A DNA stretch of 64,000 nucleotides from positions 10,437,501-10,501,500 of the forward strand of contig CM053795.1 in NCBI GenBank assembly GCA_028671895.1, in the 5' to 3' direction. Source of the stretch: Oenanthe sinensis (lineage: Eukaryota > Streptophyta > Magnoliopsida > Apiales > Apiaceae). Under the pieces are notes generated by a model that was given only the letters and a program-made list of their open reading frames with translations, was not told the DNA's origin and made no database searches. Made by a program: the position numbers and the translations under genes. The number at the start of each line of letters is the position of its first letter. The first letter of the stretch is position 1. Below are positions 32,001-44,335 of this stretch, in pieces.

Positions 32001-34663
32001 AACCACTGACCAGCAAATCTGAAGGCATAGGCAGTAGCCAGCAAAGGGAAGAGCCTATTCTGCTGAGTTTTATAATCAATTACCTATAAAAAAAAATGTA
32101 ACAATTACACATCTTTGGAGATAATATGCCCCAGCTTATAGGTTTTACACAAAATTTTAACAAGAGCAAAGCTTATTTTCTGTTAATCATCGACGCATGT
32201 CTCAAAACATCATTACTAGTATAAGAATTTGTAGTAAGAATATAATTCTTCAGAAGATAATTAAAAATAGATATCCATCGCAGTCATTGTATTGGTAATG
32301 TCCTGGAGATAAAGTATATGCTAGAATACCTTTGTTACATTGAACTTCAGGTAATTCAATTAAAGCTAAAATAGAACTTGGTAGTATTGTATCGTGTACA
32401 TCACGGGGCATTACGAAAAGGTACTTTGAATACCTGTGTCTCCAGGCCCCCATTCTGCGATCCAAATTGTCTACGCACACAACTATACCTTGTGGAAATA
32501 GTAACTGCACGCGATAAAGCCACAGAGGCATCAGATACAATTGTCTGCCGTACATACACCATAGTTCCATAAATCAGTTGCCGAGGAACATCAGATTGTG
32601 TACATTTGCCTTCCCTTGAAACCTGCAAAACTCTGTCAAATTTGAAGATAACATTAGATTGATAAATATCAACTCCCTCAATTCCATAATATAACATGTT
32701 TTACTTTTAATGCCAATAATAACTAGACTTTTAAATAGAACTGCTATTGATTTCTATATTTATATGTCAATATGATTATGTCTATTATATATTTAAAAGG
32801 TCTACCGTCGCAAGATATAGAATTTCAAATTTACAAATGAAACATGTCAAATTGTAATTTGAAAGTAATATTAGAAAGGAATGCAATTGTAAAGGGAAGA
32901 TTTAGGTACCAACATACCGCATCAACATATGGTCTCGCGGTATCCGTACGTGATCAAATCTTAACAAACCATTGTCCATCGAGTTGTATGCTCCATTTCC
33001 AAATTTCATTCCGATATCAGCAATAGTTACACCCGGAAGAGGCAAGTGATCTTTTAAGCTCCGCAATTGGACAACAAAACCTGGAGATAGATGTTCATAT
33101 CCATGTTAGTTGTCAGGACTTTGACAGAAAATACATATACAACAAAGAAAAATGATGGTAAAAATTATATTCATAATCACCGTGTACACCATGGTCTTGA
33201 CCATCAGTCAAAAGACGGGCATAAACGACACCATGTGTAGATACTTTACCCAAACCACCAGGCCACCACTGTACAAATGGTAAAACATGTAAAAGTGTCA
33301 GAATTTTTTTCAAGAAATCTTAATCAAGCAAACTTAAAAAATTCAGCCAAGTCACATAGTTAGCAGAACTCTATCATTATACTTACTTTGCTAGAGGTCA
33401 GAGTAGGACTATGAATTACAAATTCATCAGTTTTGGGATCAAACGTGGCGGTGGTCTCAAGACCTTGTACATTAGATCCATGACCAAGTTCAGTCTGTGC
33501 ATAACAGCCAATAATTTGCATCTTCTGTGCAAGCGGCAACCATTTCTTATGTTGTTCATCAGTTCCTTGTCCTCTTATAGCAGGTACAAACATACCCTAT
33601 AAAAAAAAATACCATTACGAAAATTGCAACTAGTTGTTTTTATTTAAACCTTGAACTAGTGAAAAACAGTATATTTCTATTAAAAAAAATTACCCAATGA
33701 AGATCAGTAAAGGCTGGTTGATCGATATACGTCCTGAACTTAGTTGCCTCTTCAACTGCAATAACATAAGCAGTTTTATGTGTTTGTAATAAAAGTATAT
33801 TGCTACCGTTAAATTAACTCCCCTAGCTTCTACAGAAGAATCCAGATTGAAGACATACAAGTTAGATTGAGTTCTCTGATTCGCTTCCATCCATATGCCG
33901 CTTTTTTAAGAGTGTTCTTGAACAAATCCTTTCTGGGAAGCATAGTCCTGTCTTCTTTACTAAAAACCTTGTTCCAAGATTAACACAGATTAGAATATCT
34001 ACCATCAATCACTAAAATGAAAAAATTATCAAAACAATAAGTCTTGTAGCCAATTAATCATAATCTTTATCTATTCTAATTGGATGAACCCAGTTTCCAA
34101 GACAAGGTAAATTTACGAAACCTCAGAATTTTATTTTCACATAATTAAACTTATCACCTAAAAAAGAAAAAGAAATTAAACCATGATCTGAACTTATCAT
34201 GTCAAGATAACTGTTCAATTGACCTTTATATGATCTGTAATAAACCAAATCATATAAAATTACACACACGCACACATAAACCCAAAATCCAAAAAAAAAA
34301 CATGTATATATATAAAGATTAAACCTCTCTTCCCCAATTCCAACATTAAAACCAAGAACAACACAACAATTTTATGATTCAAAATTCATCAAGAAAAATG
34401 CAGTTAAAATTCAAAACAAAATAGACTACAAAACCCATCTAAACACACACACACACACACACACAAAACTACAAAAGCAGCATAAAAGATAAAAACATTA
34501 GAGAGAAAAAGAAAGAAAGACATACAGGATCAGAAGCAACCAGCTTAGCCATGCGATGAGAGATATCAAAATCACGTTGGGAACCGTACCAAACGATCTT
34601 CATAGCATCTACATCAAACCCAGCTTTGTTTCTCTCATCAGCTAAGTAATCAACACCCTCCAT
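29083..34663 (-). CDS. ACX1: Peroxisomal acyl-CoA oxidase 1
   Basis: Fourteen exons join to 664 codons, the same length as Arabidopsis ACX1: 34526-34663, 33859-33967, 33694-33755, 33387-33596, 33181-33268, 32918-33080, 32434-32632, 31886-32083, 31388-31519, 30561-30681, 30206-30316, 29818-29887, 29374-29557 and 29083-29292. Family motifs run in order: MEGVDYLADERNKA start, CYAQTELGHGSNVQGLETTA (FAD/substrate region), SKWWPGGLGK, RRQFGSQNGG, GGHGYL and the CTYEGDN segment holding the catalytic glutamate. It oxidises acyl-CoA to trans-2-enoyl-CoA with production of hydrogen peroxide, the first step of peroxisomal beta-oxidation; ACX1 also serves jasmonate biosynthesis. The C-terminus is AKL, a PTS1 peroxisomal signal. 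Every intron has GT-AG borders and no break is seen. Confidence 0.96.
34443..34464. repeat. (CA)n microsatellite in intron 1 of ACX1
   Basis: An uninterrupted CA tract of about 11 units, roughly 60 bp downstream of exon 1 on the transcribed strand. Confidence 0.9.
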
Positions 34664-36881
34664 CTCTTGCCCTCAAATCAAACAACACCCAATTACAATA
34701 CAACACTCTATGTGTAATGTGTTTGTATATATATATATAAAGATATATACCAGTTTAGGTAAAAATAAAAATGTATTATTGCAATATGGGATAAAAATAA
34801 ATATTTTGATAACGATAAGATATCCTTAAATAATTATTGGATAAGAGTATCAAAAAGTGTATATTTGTGAAGAAAAAAAAAGTAAGGTAAGAAATATGAA
34901 TATAATCCTACTTGCGTGTGCTTTTTATGTACAAGCAAGTGGTGACTATAGTTGTATGTAAATGTGTGTGTATATACATGCAGATATGGGTGTCGGAACT
35001 GAATAGCAAAACACCAGGACAAACTGGTGTTTACTACGAAAGCTGCGCCATGTTCAACACGTGTATTATCTACTCTATTTTACGAGTATTTTTCATTTGT
35101 TTTTATTTTTTTAATTAAGTTTTTTATGACTTTTATGTATAAATATAATTTTTTAATTGGGTTGGGTTGTTAAGATTTATTTTTTTTTAATAAAAATTTC
35201 AACTCTTCATGTTGTATAAATAGATATATTATTTTTTAATTTAAGAGAATCGTATTTAAAAAATAGAGAGAGCAGTTGACAAACCGGCCAATGAAAGTGT
35301 TAGAACACGTTTTAGTTAAAGTTGAAGGTTGTCGTATGTATTTATTTATTTTTACATTGGAGCAATAAGAATATCTGGATTTTATATACCATTCTGATTG
35401 ACTTTTAAAATATGTCATGTTGTAATTGTGTACTAAAGCCCACTTTTGCAATGGAATGAGTCCGCCTTTTTCGTCAGTGGTCAATCGTCAAAAAGTAATG
35501 GTGAGAAGATGATATGAAAAAGTTGAGAATAATATATTTCCACTAATAAAAAAAATATTATATTATTCTCAAACTTTTTTATATGTGAGATTATGTTATT
35601 CTCTAATTTTCATTTAGTATAAGATTATAGAAATAATGATATACTATTTAATGTACCACTCTTAGAGTTTTTATGAATTCTAGCATTATCTTTGTACTCT
35701 TTCAATTATACAATTTTATTTATTTTGTATCTTGACACTTTATTACTCTTGTGGTTTAAACACCATTTTTAATTTTGGTGTAAAAATAAGGTAATGGCCT
35801 ATTTGGAAACATCGATTTCATTTGAAGTTCTGAATTTGACCAAATGACATGTTTGAGTAATCATAAAAATTTGAATTTGAAATTCATTTGAATTACAAAT
35901 AATTCAAATATTAGTACAAATATGAGAATTTAAAATGAAAACTGAATCTTATCATTTGAAATTCATCATTTGAAATGAAATCATGGTCCCAAATATAGTA
36001 TAATTTTAAATATAGTACCATTTTTTCATATTAAAGTCGTACTAAAATAATGCAATGGAAGATATTTTTAATTACCAAACAAGGTAAGATATTTGAAAAC
36101 GATCAACCAACCTTTAACTAACTTTGGGTGGATAAAAGATGACATACTGCATGTGCTACAAAACAAAGAATCAACTGAGGTGTTGGTGAGTAGGAGTCAA
36201 AAACAATTAAGGGTGGATGAACTTAACTATGATTCTAATCTTTTAGATTTTGATTAAAGGATGAATCATATAGAAGATGTTGGTCAAAACCAACGCAACA
36301 AGATTAAACTAAACTCTCTTTAAGGCTCTGATGTATGTGGTACAAAGAGGATATACTAATTTTGAGTACATATCATTCTGGTCATTTTCGCACCAAGGAC
36401 CAATGAAGAACGTGGGGAAAAAAGAAAAGACAGAGATACTTGCTAATGTTCCAATAACAAACCAACTACTTTGACACGCAAATATACCACTGCCGGCCAT
36501 AGGTTGTGCACAGTTTGATTTTGTATTCTAGTGGGGTTGAGATCAGCTGATTTAGAATTACCAACTAGAACTTAATCAAGAATGCCGAGATTATACACAC
36601 ACACACACACACAAAATGGAGACTTTTGCTCTAATCTGGTACTAAAAAAATCATCAGTTCAAAATTGTATGAAGACTGCCCTGCCCACTTCATACACTTT
36701 GTGGCTTTAAAACGGATGAAAGTGGAACATTGACCAATTCCTGGTGTATCAAATCGTAGACAAGTGATAAAAGTGATGCCAACCTATATGTCTGATATTT
36801 TGTATACGAAAGCCCAATTCCCTGGTTTGTCATCAGCCACTGTGAGCTTCTGTTCACGCTTCTTTCATTGCTGAAACTTCA
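34664..36881. other. ACX1 promoter side and spacer to the O-fucosyltransferase-like gene
   Basis: A short AT run at 34725-34745 may hold the ACX1 TATA box. The rest is AT-rich. A (CA)n tract lies at 36594-36614. A 63-codon minus-strand frame at 36309-36500 has one hydrophobic segment but no recognised family, so I do not call it a gene. The bases just below 36882 are probably the 3' untranslated region of the next gene. Confidence 0.5.
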
Positions 36882-39049
36882 TCATAAGCATACCCTATGT
36901 TTTCTTATCAGCTCTATGCTCTGTGCAATGGTTGAACCAGCCGTGCCAACAAAACCAAGGGAAGCACACCCACAAATAGATTCCTCTATGTAAAGACGCA
37001 AGTCAAGTAATGTTTGAGAATGGCAAGGCTTCAATTCGTCTAAATTTTTGGAAGACAATTGAATTTCCATTCTCTGTCTAGCAGTAACAAGTCTAGTTGC
37101 AGTTTTTCTCACCAACACATTTTCCTCGTTTAAAGTAAATAGCTTGTAATTTCTTGAATCGCTTGCTAAATCCCCGAGGTAACTTCCAGTCCAATTTCCT
37201 AAAGGGAGATCAGTCATCACAAATATATGAACAGGAAGAGGACCCTTTTGTTTTAAAGATTCTAACTTCTCTTCTAAACCTGTAAAAGTAGACTTCCAAT
37301 GGTTCTTGAATTGCCCATCTAACAGTCTAAGTTGTGCACAAAGAAAAGGAGCCTTAATAGTCAGAAGAGAGAACTCCTTTCCGGCACTTATAATTTCAGG
37401 GTTAAACGGAAGAAATTCGATTTTCTTAATCAACGATTGTACTCTATTATCTCTTGGAGCTTCATGGATATCAATGTATGACTCTGATCCCTTGTATGGT
37501 GCTGTAAATAAGCTTCCAAACACCAACACAGTCGCTGATCCAGCTTCCGAATCTGGACCAAGGGTCTTGTATACATCTTTCCGTATCCTAATAAACGATA
37601 TGTTCTTTTTCTTCTTGAGTTGTTCATCAGGTTGGAATGAGTCCACCATTCCATCTTCACCATCTTTTTGGTACGTCCACACTGTTGTTCTGCAATCTTC
37701 TTCAACAGCATATATACAATCAGGCACATTACCATCGTACCCAGATAGTGCAGACCCACATTGTGTTGATCTCTTAAACAAGGAGGACTGCACTTCCGAA
37801 TATCTAGAGCATGCAAAATCCATGTTCATGCCACACCATTTAGATGCAAAATCTCTAAAGTCTATAATTCGAACTGATGAATCAGACACCATTTTTGAAA
37901 GATCGATTATATCAATCATGGATACATACCTGTTACCACATAAATCACAAAACCAACTATAAACTTCCAAACTAAAATAATTGAGAAAAATATATATAAA
38001 TCTTAACTTGCTACAAGATCCCATCTTCTACAGAGTACATAAATATAATTACCAATACTTGCAACTTTAAAGTTCATGAATAATCCTTCCAAGAATTATG
38101 GTGTGAATTATAATAGAATAGTTATAAAAATTAACTGGAATCCTAAAATTGTCCACTTCACTATTAGCAACAAGAAGTCGAGGGTTCAAGCCTCGCTGAA
38201 GGCATGAGGTATGGGTGTGTGAGTATTTAGATTTCTGTATTCGATCATCACCAAAAAATTGAACTAAGGAAAACCAAGAATGTAATGAAAGTAAAGAAAT
38301 AAAGAATAATCTTTAATAAGACCATAAATCAAAGAAAAACTCAGTAAACAACCATATAATGTACCCATTACATAAATAACTACATACAAAGATGATCATA
38401 CATATTGGGAACTTGGTCCCTTAATTACACAATTCAAATATTGGCACAAAAAGGTACACATAGCATACCCATCTTCAAGTGTTATATTTTCGATACTTGA
38501 AACACGGAGTAAACACAAATGTCATATTCTTTTTTTGATAACCAACACAAATGTGATATTCAAATGATCATCATGAGCAGCACTATATATAGGCATGGCA
38601 TCAAATTAAAATTACCTGAGACCGCGAATAAGCTCCAAAACATGATTCCAAACAGACAACCTGAGGTGATTAGGATTCAAAACCCTAAATTTAGGACAAC
38701 TCCCAAGAGCAACAGCATGATGATCAAGAACAGGAGGAACAACCAGAGTTCGATTCAATATAACAGCCATTAATACGGCATTCTTAAACTCTGATAACTG
38801 GTTACTAAACCCACTATGTGGAGCATACATTAGGAACTTTTGACCTGGGGTTTTCTGGGAGCAGTGGACAGATTGGGAATTTCTTGAAAAGGGGAGGGTA
38901 GAATTGGAAATGGGGTTGTGGGTGATGAAGAAGAAGAAGATCAAGATGATGGAAGTGAGGAAGATGGCTAAAGGGTAAAATGGGTATTTGGAAGAAGCTC
39001 TCTTCTTCCATCTGTTTGGTTTGTTGAACAACAAGGTGAAAGATTCCAT
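36882..39049 (-). CDS. O-fucosyltransferase-like protein (PF10250 type)
   Basis: Two exons (38616-39049 and 36882-37929) join in frame to 493 residues. The N-terminal tail is basic (NRWKKR) and followed by a hydrophobic stretch at about 28-45, giving a type II membrane anchor typical of Golgi glycosyltransferases. The segment after it (KFLMYAPHSGFSNQLSEFKN) is the family's first nucleotide-sugar region, a Golgi GDP-fucose-dependent type by family knowledge. The C-terminal part has the conserved LYIEESICGCASLGFVGTAG segment followed by a Ser/Thr that ends the fold. The ATG at 39049 was chosen because the frame upstream has no ATG. The acceptor substrate is unknown. The 686-bp intron carries a SINE-like remnant. 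Confidence 0.85.
38160..38262 (+). mobile_element. SINE-like remnant with an RNA polymerase III B box
   Basis: The sequence agggttcaagcctcgctgaa contains a B-box-like core (GGTTCAAGCC), followed by 'gtgtgtgagtattt' and an A-rich end (ccaaaaaattgaac). This order matches plant tRNA-derived SINEs. The A box is not clear, so the 5' end is probably truncated. It lies in the intron of the O-fucosyltransferase-like gene, antisense to it. Confidence 0.35.
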
Positions 39050-40547
39050 CTTTTTCACTTTCTTCAACTTCTGCACAACTAGAAATGGGGTTGTGGCAAT
39101 TTAATTTAGTATATATTTTTTTAAAAATTAAATATTTGATAAATGAATGATTTTGATATAATATTTTTTCAAAAAATTAAATATGATAAAGATGTAATAG
39201 TTTTAATCCTAATAGATATATTAAAATTCCCATTTTAAGTATATTTATTTATCAAAATTATGCTAAATAGTGTTCTATAAATTATTAATCTTATTTGCAT
39301 ATATAATTAGATATATGAATTTTGATATGTATAGGTTATCCTAAAATCTTAAAATTAATTTACCATAATCTTATATTATATTCTAATATTATATATTCAT
39401 ATAAACTCAAATCATCAACTCTTTTAGATTGCATTCATTTGGATGGAATATAATTATGGAAAATGGAATGAAATTTATATTTAAAAAATTTATTTATAAA
39501 TTTATTTATTTATTCATTTTTTTAAAAAAAATAAACTAGAAATTTAACCCGTCATTTTGGAAAAAATGTTCAGTTTCCTTCGTTTCTCTTTTTCTCTGCA
39601 ACCTTAAGCATACAAATTTTTATTATCTCATATTTCTTCATTATTATTCCGTATTTCCTTTATTTCTCCATAAATTTTATTCATAATTTTTTATTTTATT
39701 TTTTCTCATTTCTATTCTCTCCAAATAAATACATCTTAATATTTATTAAATTGCATTGTTCAAAGACTCCATTTCTAACCTCATTTATAACTACATTACT
39801 AGTTTCGAATTGACACATTTATTTATTTGCCTTGTTCAGAACACCATTCCTCACCTCATTTACAACTACATTACTACTTTCGATTGGCAAGCAAATTAAC
39901 AGGAAGCTCCAACTTACGAGTAAAATAAAAGAAACAATCAAAATCCTTCTCCCATTTTGTTTTGTATTGTATATTATGTAAAACAAAGAGAAAATGACAT
40001 AAAAAATAAAATAGTAGCATCATACTGATAATAGCATCTTAACTTCAGCCGCGTAACAAAAATTGATAATTTCATAATACTATGCTGCTGATAAAGAAAT
40101 TTAAAAAAAAATCAATGTAGCACACTAGGAAGAATCGGAAATGGAATTCTTACAAGAGTAAGAATGATTTTTTTTGTGAAACCTACTGTAACAAAGCTTA
40201 ATTTTATTCTAAATTTCTTCTTAAACTTGTAGATTTTGAGTCAGCACTCAGCAGCAACAAGATACTGATTGATTCTCTTTGTTGTTGTCAATATAGGAAA
40301 ATCGAGTACCCCAAGAACCCGTTGGACCTCCTAATTTAACAATCAACAATGATGAATGAGCAATGTGTATCTTACCAAATGTAAAAAAAGTACCTATATA
40401 GAAGTGGACCAAGTGGTAGCGCACTTACAAAGCAAATTACTTTCTCTCTCGCTATGACAACTCACTCCTATTTTCCACCTAAACTTTGAGGCTCAATAGC
40501 TAAATACATGGCAATTGAATCATAAAGATCCTTACTGATCATTTGTT
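39050..40547. other. Intergenic, with a possible MITE at 39432-39739
   Basis: The region is AT-rich. Imperfect inverted ends (tgcattcatttggatggaat on the left, tgtatttatttggagagaat read from the right; four mismatches in 20) suggest a MITE of about 310 bp, but no target duplication is clear. From about 39900 onward the sequence resembles that before the second copy of the membrane-protein ORF (42150-43170), so it belongs to a duplicated segment. Confidence 0.4.
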
Positions 40548-41162
40548 ATGGCTCCTCCACCTCACTTCATATTCAACAATCATCTTAGGCAATCAAATGC
40601 TGTATACATAGTGATTAAAAACAAATCTAGTTACTACTCAACAGTAAAACATAATACCGCGGAGGCTATCATAGGATTAGCCGTAACTTCCCTTCTCAGT
40701 GTCCTCCAACTCAAGTTTCAATCATCCACTGTTTCTCCATTCAAAAAACACCCCGTACTGATGGCCATCGCCATAGTTTCTCTACTCATTTACTGCCTCG
40801 GGTGCGACTTGGAGCTTCATATTAACTCCTGCCATCGTTCTTTGACTTGGGCAACTCTAGTGCACAATGTCCTGAGATTGTTTGCTTTCATCTAAATAGC
40901 ATCTTTTCTGAAAATAATTTTCTCAACATGTTCCAAAAGCTCAATTCTTGACACAAGTATTTATCTAGTTTTTGGCCTATTCTTTACAGCAAGGCTGATA
41001 CTAAAGTGTATCCACAACAGAAGTTCTCCTCGAGACAGAGAGGGCTATAGTTTTACCAATTCACAGAGACTTGTTAATTTCCCATTCCTTAATGCCTTTA
41101 CTGACCAAATAGATACTCTTCCAGTATATCGCAGACCTTCCACTTTAGCTTTGATTGAATGA
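40548..41162 (+). pseudogene. Small multi-pass membrane-protein ORF with one in-frame stop
   Basis: The ATG at 40548 opens 115 codons that end at TAA (40893-40895). The same frame then stays open for 88 more codons to TGA at 41160-41162. The first part has two hydrophobic segments (AIIGLAVTSLLSVLQL and PVLMAIAIVSLLIYCL). The second part continues with hydrophobic sequence (IYLVFGLFFTARLIL). I infer a membrane protein of about 204 residues split by a nonsense change, or less likely a shorter protein of 115 residues or stop readthrough. I do not recognise a named family. A more damaged paralogue lies at 43173. Confidence 0.5.
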
Positions 41163-43172
41163 AAACTCGATCTGGATCAGTTTGCAAAAGCAATTTATCC
41201 TGTATATGTGGTTTCAATTTAGGAGAACGGGAAGGCATAAGTATCACAAGAATCAAAAGTTTTGATTCTAGTATACTGCATTCATGTTCCTATCAAGTTA
41301 GCTAGGTACAGCATAAGTTTTATTTTGTGTAGTACGTAGAGAAAAAGAAAGAAATTGGATAGGATTATTGTTGTTCTAACATGTAGTCCATCATGTTAAA
41401 TATAGAGTAACACAAAATGTCTATTTCAACAAGGTACTATAAGAGACCACAGTTTCACATAGTTGTAAATTGTATTGTGATGCATCAACGTGGCCCTTTT
41501 GGCTTGTAAGAGTTGACAGCTTAAAAATAAAAATACATAATTCTCCGATGTCAAACCTGAACTATCAGGTGTAGGTTTAGCAAGAAAAGCTGACTGAACC
41601 TTCGAGTAACTTAACCTGCACAAGCAAAATCTCAAATCTACAGCTAGTATCCATCCAACTCACTGCAGGATTAGCTGTGAGAAAAGCATCTTTCTGCTTA
41701 TCTAAAGCAAGTATCCATCCAAACAAGTCTCCAGAAACTCAAAACTGAAGTCACAAGTTCACATTGTGCAGACCTGCTCAATTCTCTCCATCAAAGTTGT
41801 TTACAAGCCAACTTTCAACTAATGTAGCTCACAGCCAGCTCATACGTGCCACCTAAATCGATTAAAGCTAGCGATCTGCAGGATCTCTCAGCTTGGAGAA
41901 TAACAGAAATTCAGTTGGTAAAGCAATAGACTTAAGTGTATGGCCGTTAATGTAATATTTAATGTATTTCTGTTTTTCCCTGTCTAAAAACTCTTGTAAT
42001 CTATTTAATGGCCGGGTTTCTATTTACTTCAAAAGGCCTCCGGACCGAGAAAGAGGAACTGCTTGACGTTGCATATTCGAACTCATTAAAGCTAATATAT
42101 TCCTTAGTGAGAAAGGTAACATGAATCTGCAAGGAATATAAAACAAACAATATCAAATCCCCGTCCCATTTTGATTTGACAAATTCATTAAAAAAAAAGT
42201 AGGGAAGGACAAACAGAAAATGATTAGTTAATTTCAGAGTTGAGATTCACAAATCACAATGCATTTGAGTACACTAGCCACCGCGTAACTAAGATTGATA
42301 ATTTCAGATGTAGTTTCTTCATATAAACATTGTTAACTCAGAAATGCATCAACCACCATAATGCGATTCCAATTTCAACACCTTGAACACTTTGATTTTT
42401 GCTATCAGGACATAGAAAAAAACCAATAATTGCATGTCATTTTTTGGCAATAAAGGACATATACCAAGCACCCGTTGAAACTCCTTGGAATAGTTAGGGA
42501 TGTATAAAAAATTTCAAAACCAAAATATCCGTTCTATATGATCCCAGAAAATTTGGAAAAAAATCCGATATTAATTAAAAATACTATCCCCTATCCCTTA
42601 TGCAGGTCTAAACAGACTATATTTTTCATGAAAGTATAGCCCAGCCCGAATGCAAAAAAAATCTGAATCTAAATTTGGTCCGAACAAAAACTCACATGGA
42701 TGAACCCGGATCTAGATCAAGCTCATTCTGATCCGAATTTTCTCAATAAAATTCCAAATAAATTTGAATTTTATCTTCTTTTTTTTTGAAATATTATATA
42801 ATATATCGGATAAAAGTATAAATATTTTAAACAAAACAAATTGAAAAAATGAAATATTATTATTAAAATCCAAAAATAATAATAAAAAATTGATCTGGTC
42901 GGGTCCCATTCAGAGGACCTAGAAAGGTCTAATTTCTTTCAAGAAAATTTAGCACGACGCGACCCAATTTTGAAAGAGCCGAGCCTGATTCAATTTAGAA
43001 AAATCTGGCTTCGTTCGTTTTTTAAGCACTAATATGTATCTATGTCCTTTGAGCGAGTATATTACCAAAAGTATATACCTATACAAACGAACTACACTTA
43101 ATTGTAGAAGCATATATACCCCTACGATAACTCAATCTTGTATTTCTTACAATTTCTTGCTGATCATTTGTT
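41163..43172. other. Intergenic, upstream of the second membrane-protein copy
   Basis: No gene is supported here. The part 42150-42490 and the stretch after about 43035 match the sequence upstream of the first copy ('accgcgtaac', 'ttgataatttca', 'cacccgttgaaactcctt'). They are separated by a TAGGGATG-starting element, listed separately. A tRNA-like stretch at 41913-41950 (cagttggtaaagcaatagac) resembles a pol III A box but lacks a clear B box. Confidence 0.45.
42495..43030. mobile_element. Probable hAT-like nonautonomous element
   Basis: The segment starts TAGGGATGTATAAA and contains 'gatccgaa', 'ggtcgggtc' and 'cgacccaatttt' motifs around an AT-rich centre, similar in style to the element at 28233-28638. 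It splits the duplicated sequence shared with the region before 40548, which supports insertion after the duplication. The right border is not defined. Confidence 0.35.
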
Positions 43173-43575
43173 ATGGCTTTTCCTTCAGCTAATTACTTCA
43201 TGTTCAACAATTATCCACAATCAAATGTTGTACTCATAGTAATTAAAACCAAATCCATTTACTACACAAGTAACACAGTAAATAAATCATAATATTATAG
43301 GGTTAGCTATCTTCCCTCAATGTCCTTCAACTCAAGTATCAATCATCATCCACTGTTTCTCCATTCAAAACACACCCCATATTGGTGGTCATTGCCATCG
43401 GTTCTCTCCTTGTTTACTAGCGGTCGGCTGGTTAGGACATCCTATCTTTAGAGATAAAGAAAAGCGTCAACTTTTTGTACGTTTTTCGAAGGGCAGAATC
43501 GAAGTATAGTGTTGAACAAGTGCGACTTAGAGCAACATATAAACTTCACCACCTTTTCTTAGACTTGGACAAATA
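43173..43575 (+). pseudogene. Decayed paralogue of the 40548 membrane-protein ORF
   Basis: The DNA follows the 40548 copy closely: ATGGCT start, 'tcaaatg(t/c)tgta', 'ccactgtttctccattcaaa', 'tttac' and 'gtgcgact'. It has lost the frame through several small indels. About 100 bp of unrelated sequence (about 43419-43520) is inserted where the first copy reads continuously between 'tttact' and 'gtgcgactt'. No full-length product is possible. Confidence 0.65.
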
Positions 43576-43755
43576 TATACCCCATAATTAAGGTATGTAT
43601 TTTTAATACACAAATTTCAACTTCACTAGAAATATAATTATAGCCATTTTTTAAGAATAAGTTTTATTTTACCATTCAAAAACTATATATCCTTGATTTT
43701 AAAATTATTTTAACATTAGTATGGGTCTTCCTAAATTTAAAGGCAATAGGAAAAC

Positions 43756-44335
43756 ATGATGATTGCCTTGCCCAAAATGAGTTCTACATTAATGGAGCAT
43801 TTTAGCCATCCCAAGCACCCTCTAAGATTAAAAGAGGAGGGTGATATAATTGGTGTGGATGCTACATGCTATGTTTGCAATTTTGCATTAAACCGGTCAT
43901 ACGACTTCCTTCTTGTACTTGCACTACTCATGAATTAAGTTGATTGTCAAGATTTCTACTTGCACAAGAATTGTGCAGAGCTACCCAAACAAACACATTA
44001 ATCACCATAAGCACAACCAACGCCCCCTTGTTCGCTTATAGATGTGATGATTGTAAATATGATCATGCATGTATTAATTGTTTGTTTATCTGAACAGAAA
44101 GTGCTCCGTCATGAAGGTCAGGAGGAGCAGACACTAACATTGCAGAGGAAAGCTTTGTTTATGTACGTGCTATATATGTTTGTTTTTAGGAATCTAAAGA
44201 CTTCTCCTATGTATGCATCACCAGCTGTGATTTTTTGATTCACAAGAGGTGTGTTTTTTCACCTTACATAATACTGTCGCCAACTTATCACCATAATGCT
44301 CTCAATCGTCTACTCTATTCCTGACATTGAACTGC
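43756..44335 (+). pseudogene. DC1 (divergent C1) domain protein pseudogene
   Basis: Fragments in different frames carry DC1 signatures in the right order: HFSHPKHPLRL with CYVCNFAL, then DFYLHKNCAELP, then CDDCKYDHACINC, then CITSCDFLIHKRC. The fragments are separated by stops and frame changes, so the gene is dead. Intact DC1 proteins are Cys/His-rich zinc-binding plant proteins, often linked to stress or signalling roles; nothing more specific can be said. Confidence 0.7.

Noticed and set aside
36309..36500. 63-codon minus-strand frame with one hydrophobic segment (begins MAGSGIFACQSSWFV)
   Set aside because: No recognised family, no second exon or promoter evidence, and a frame of this length is possible by chance.
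41913..41950. tRNA-like stretch with an A-box-like sequence
   Set aside because: No B box, no cloverleaf and no anticodon arm could be formed by eye.
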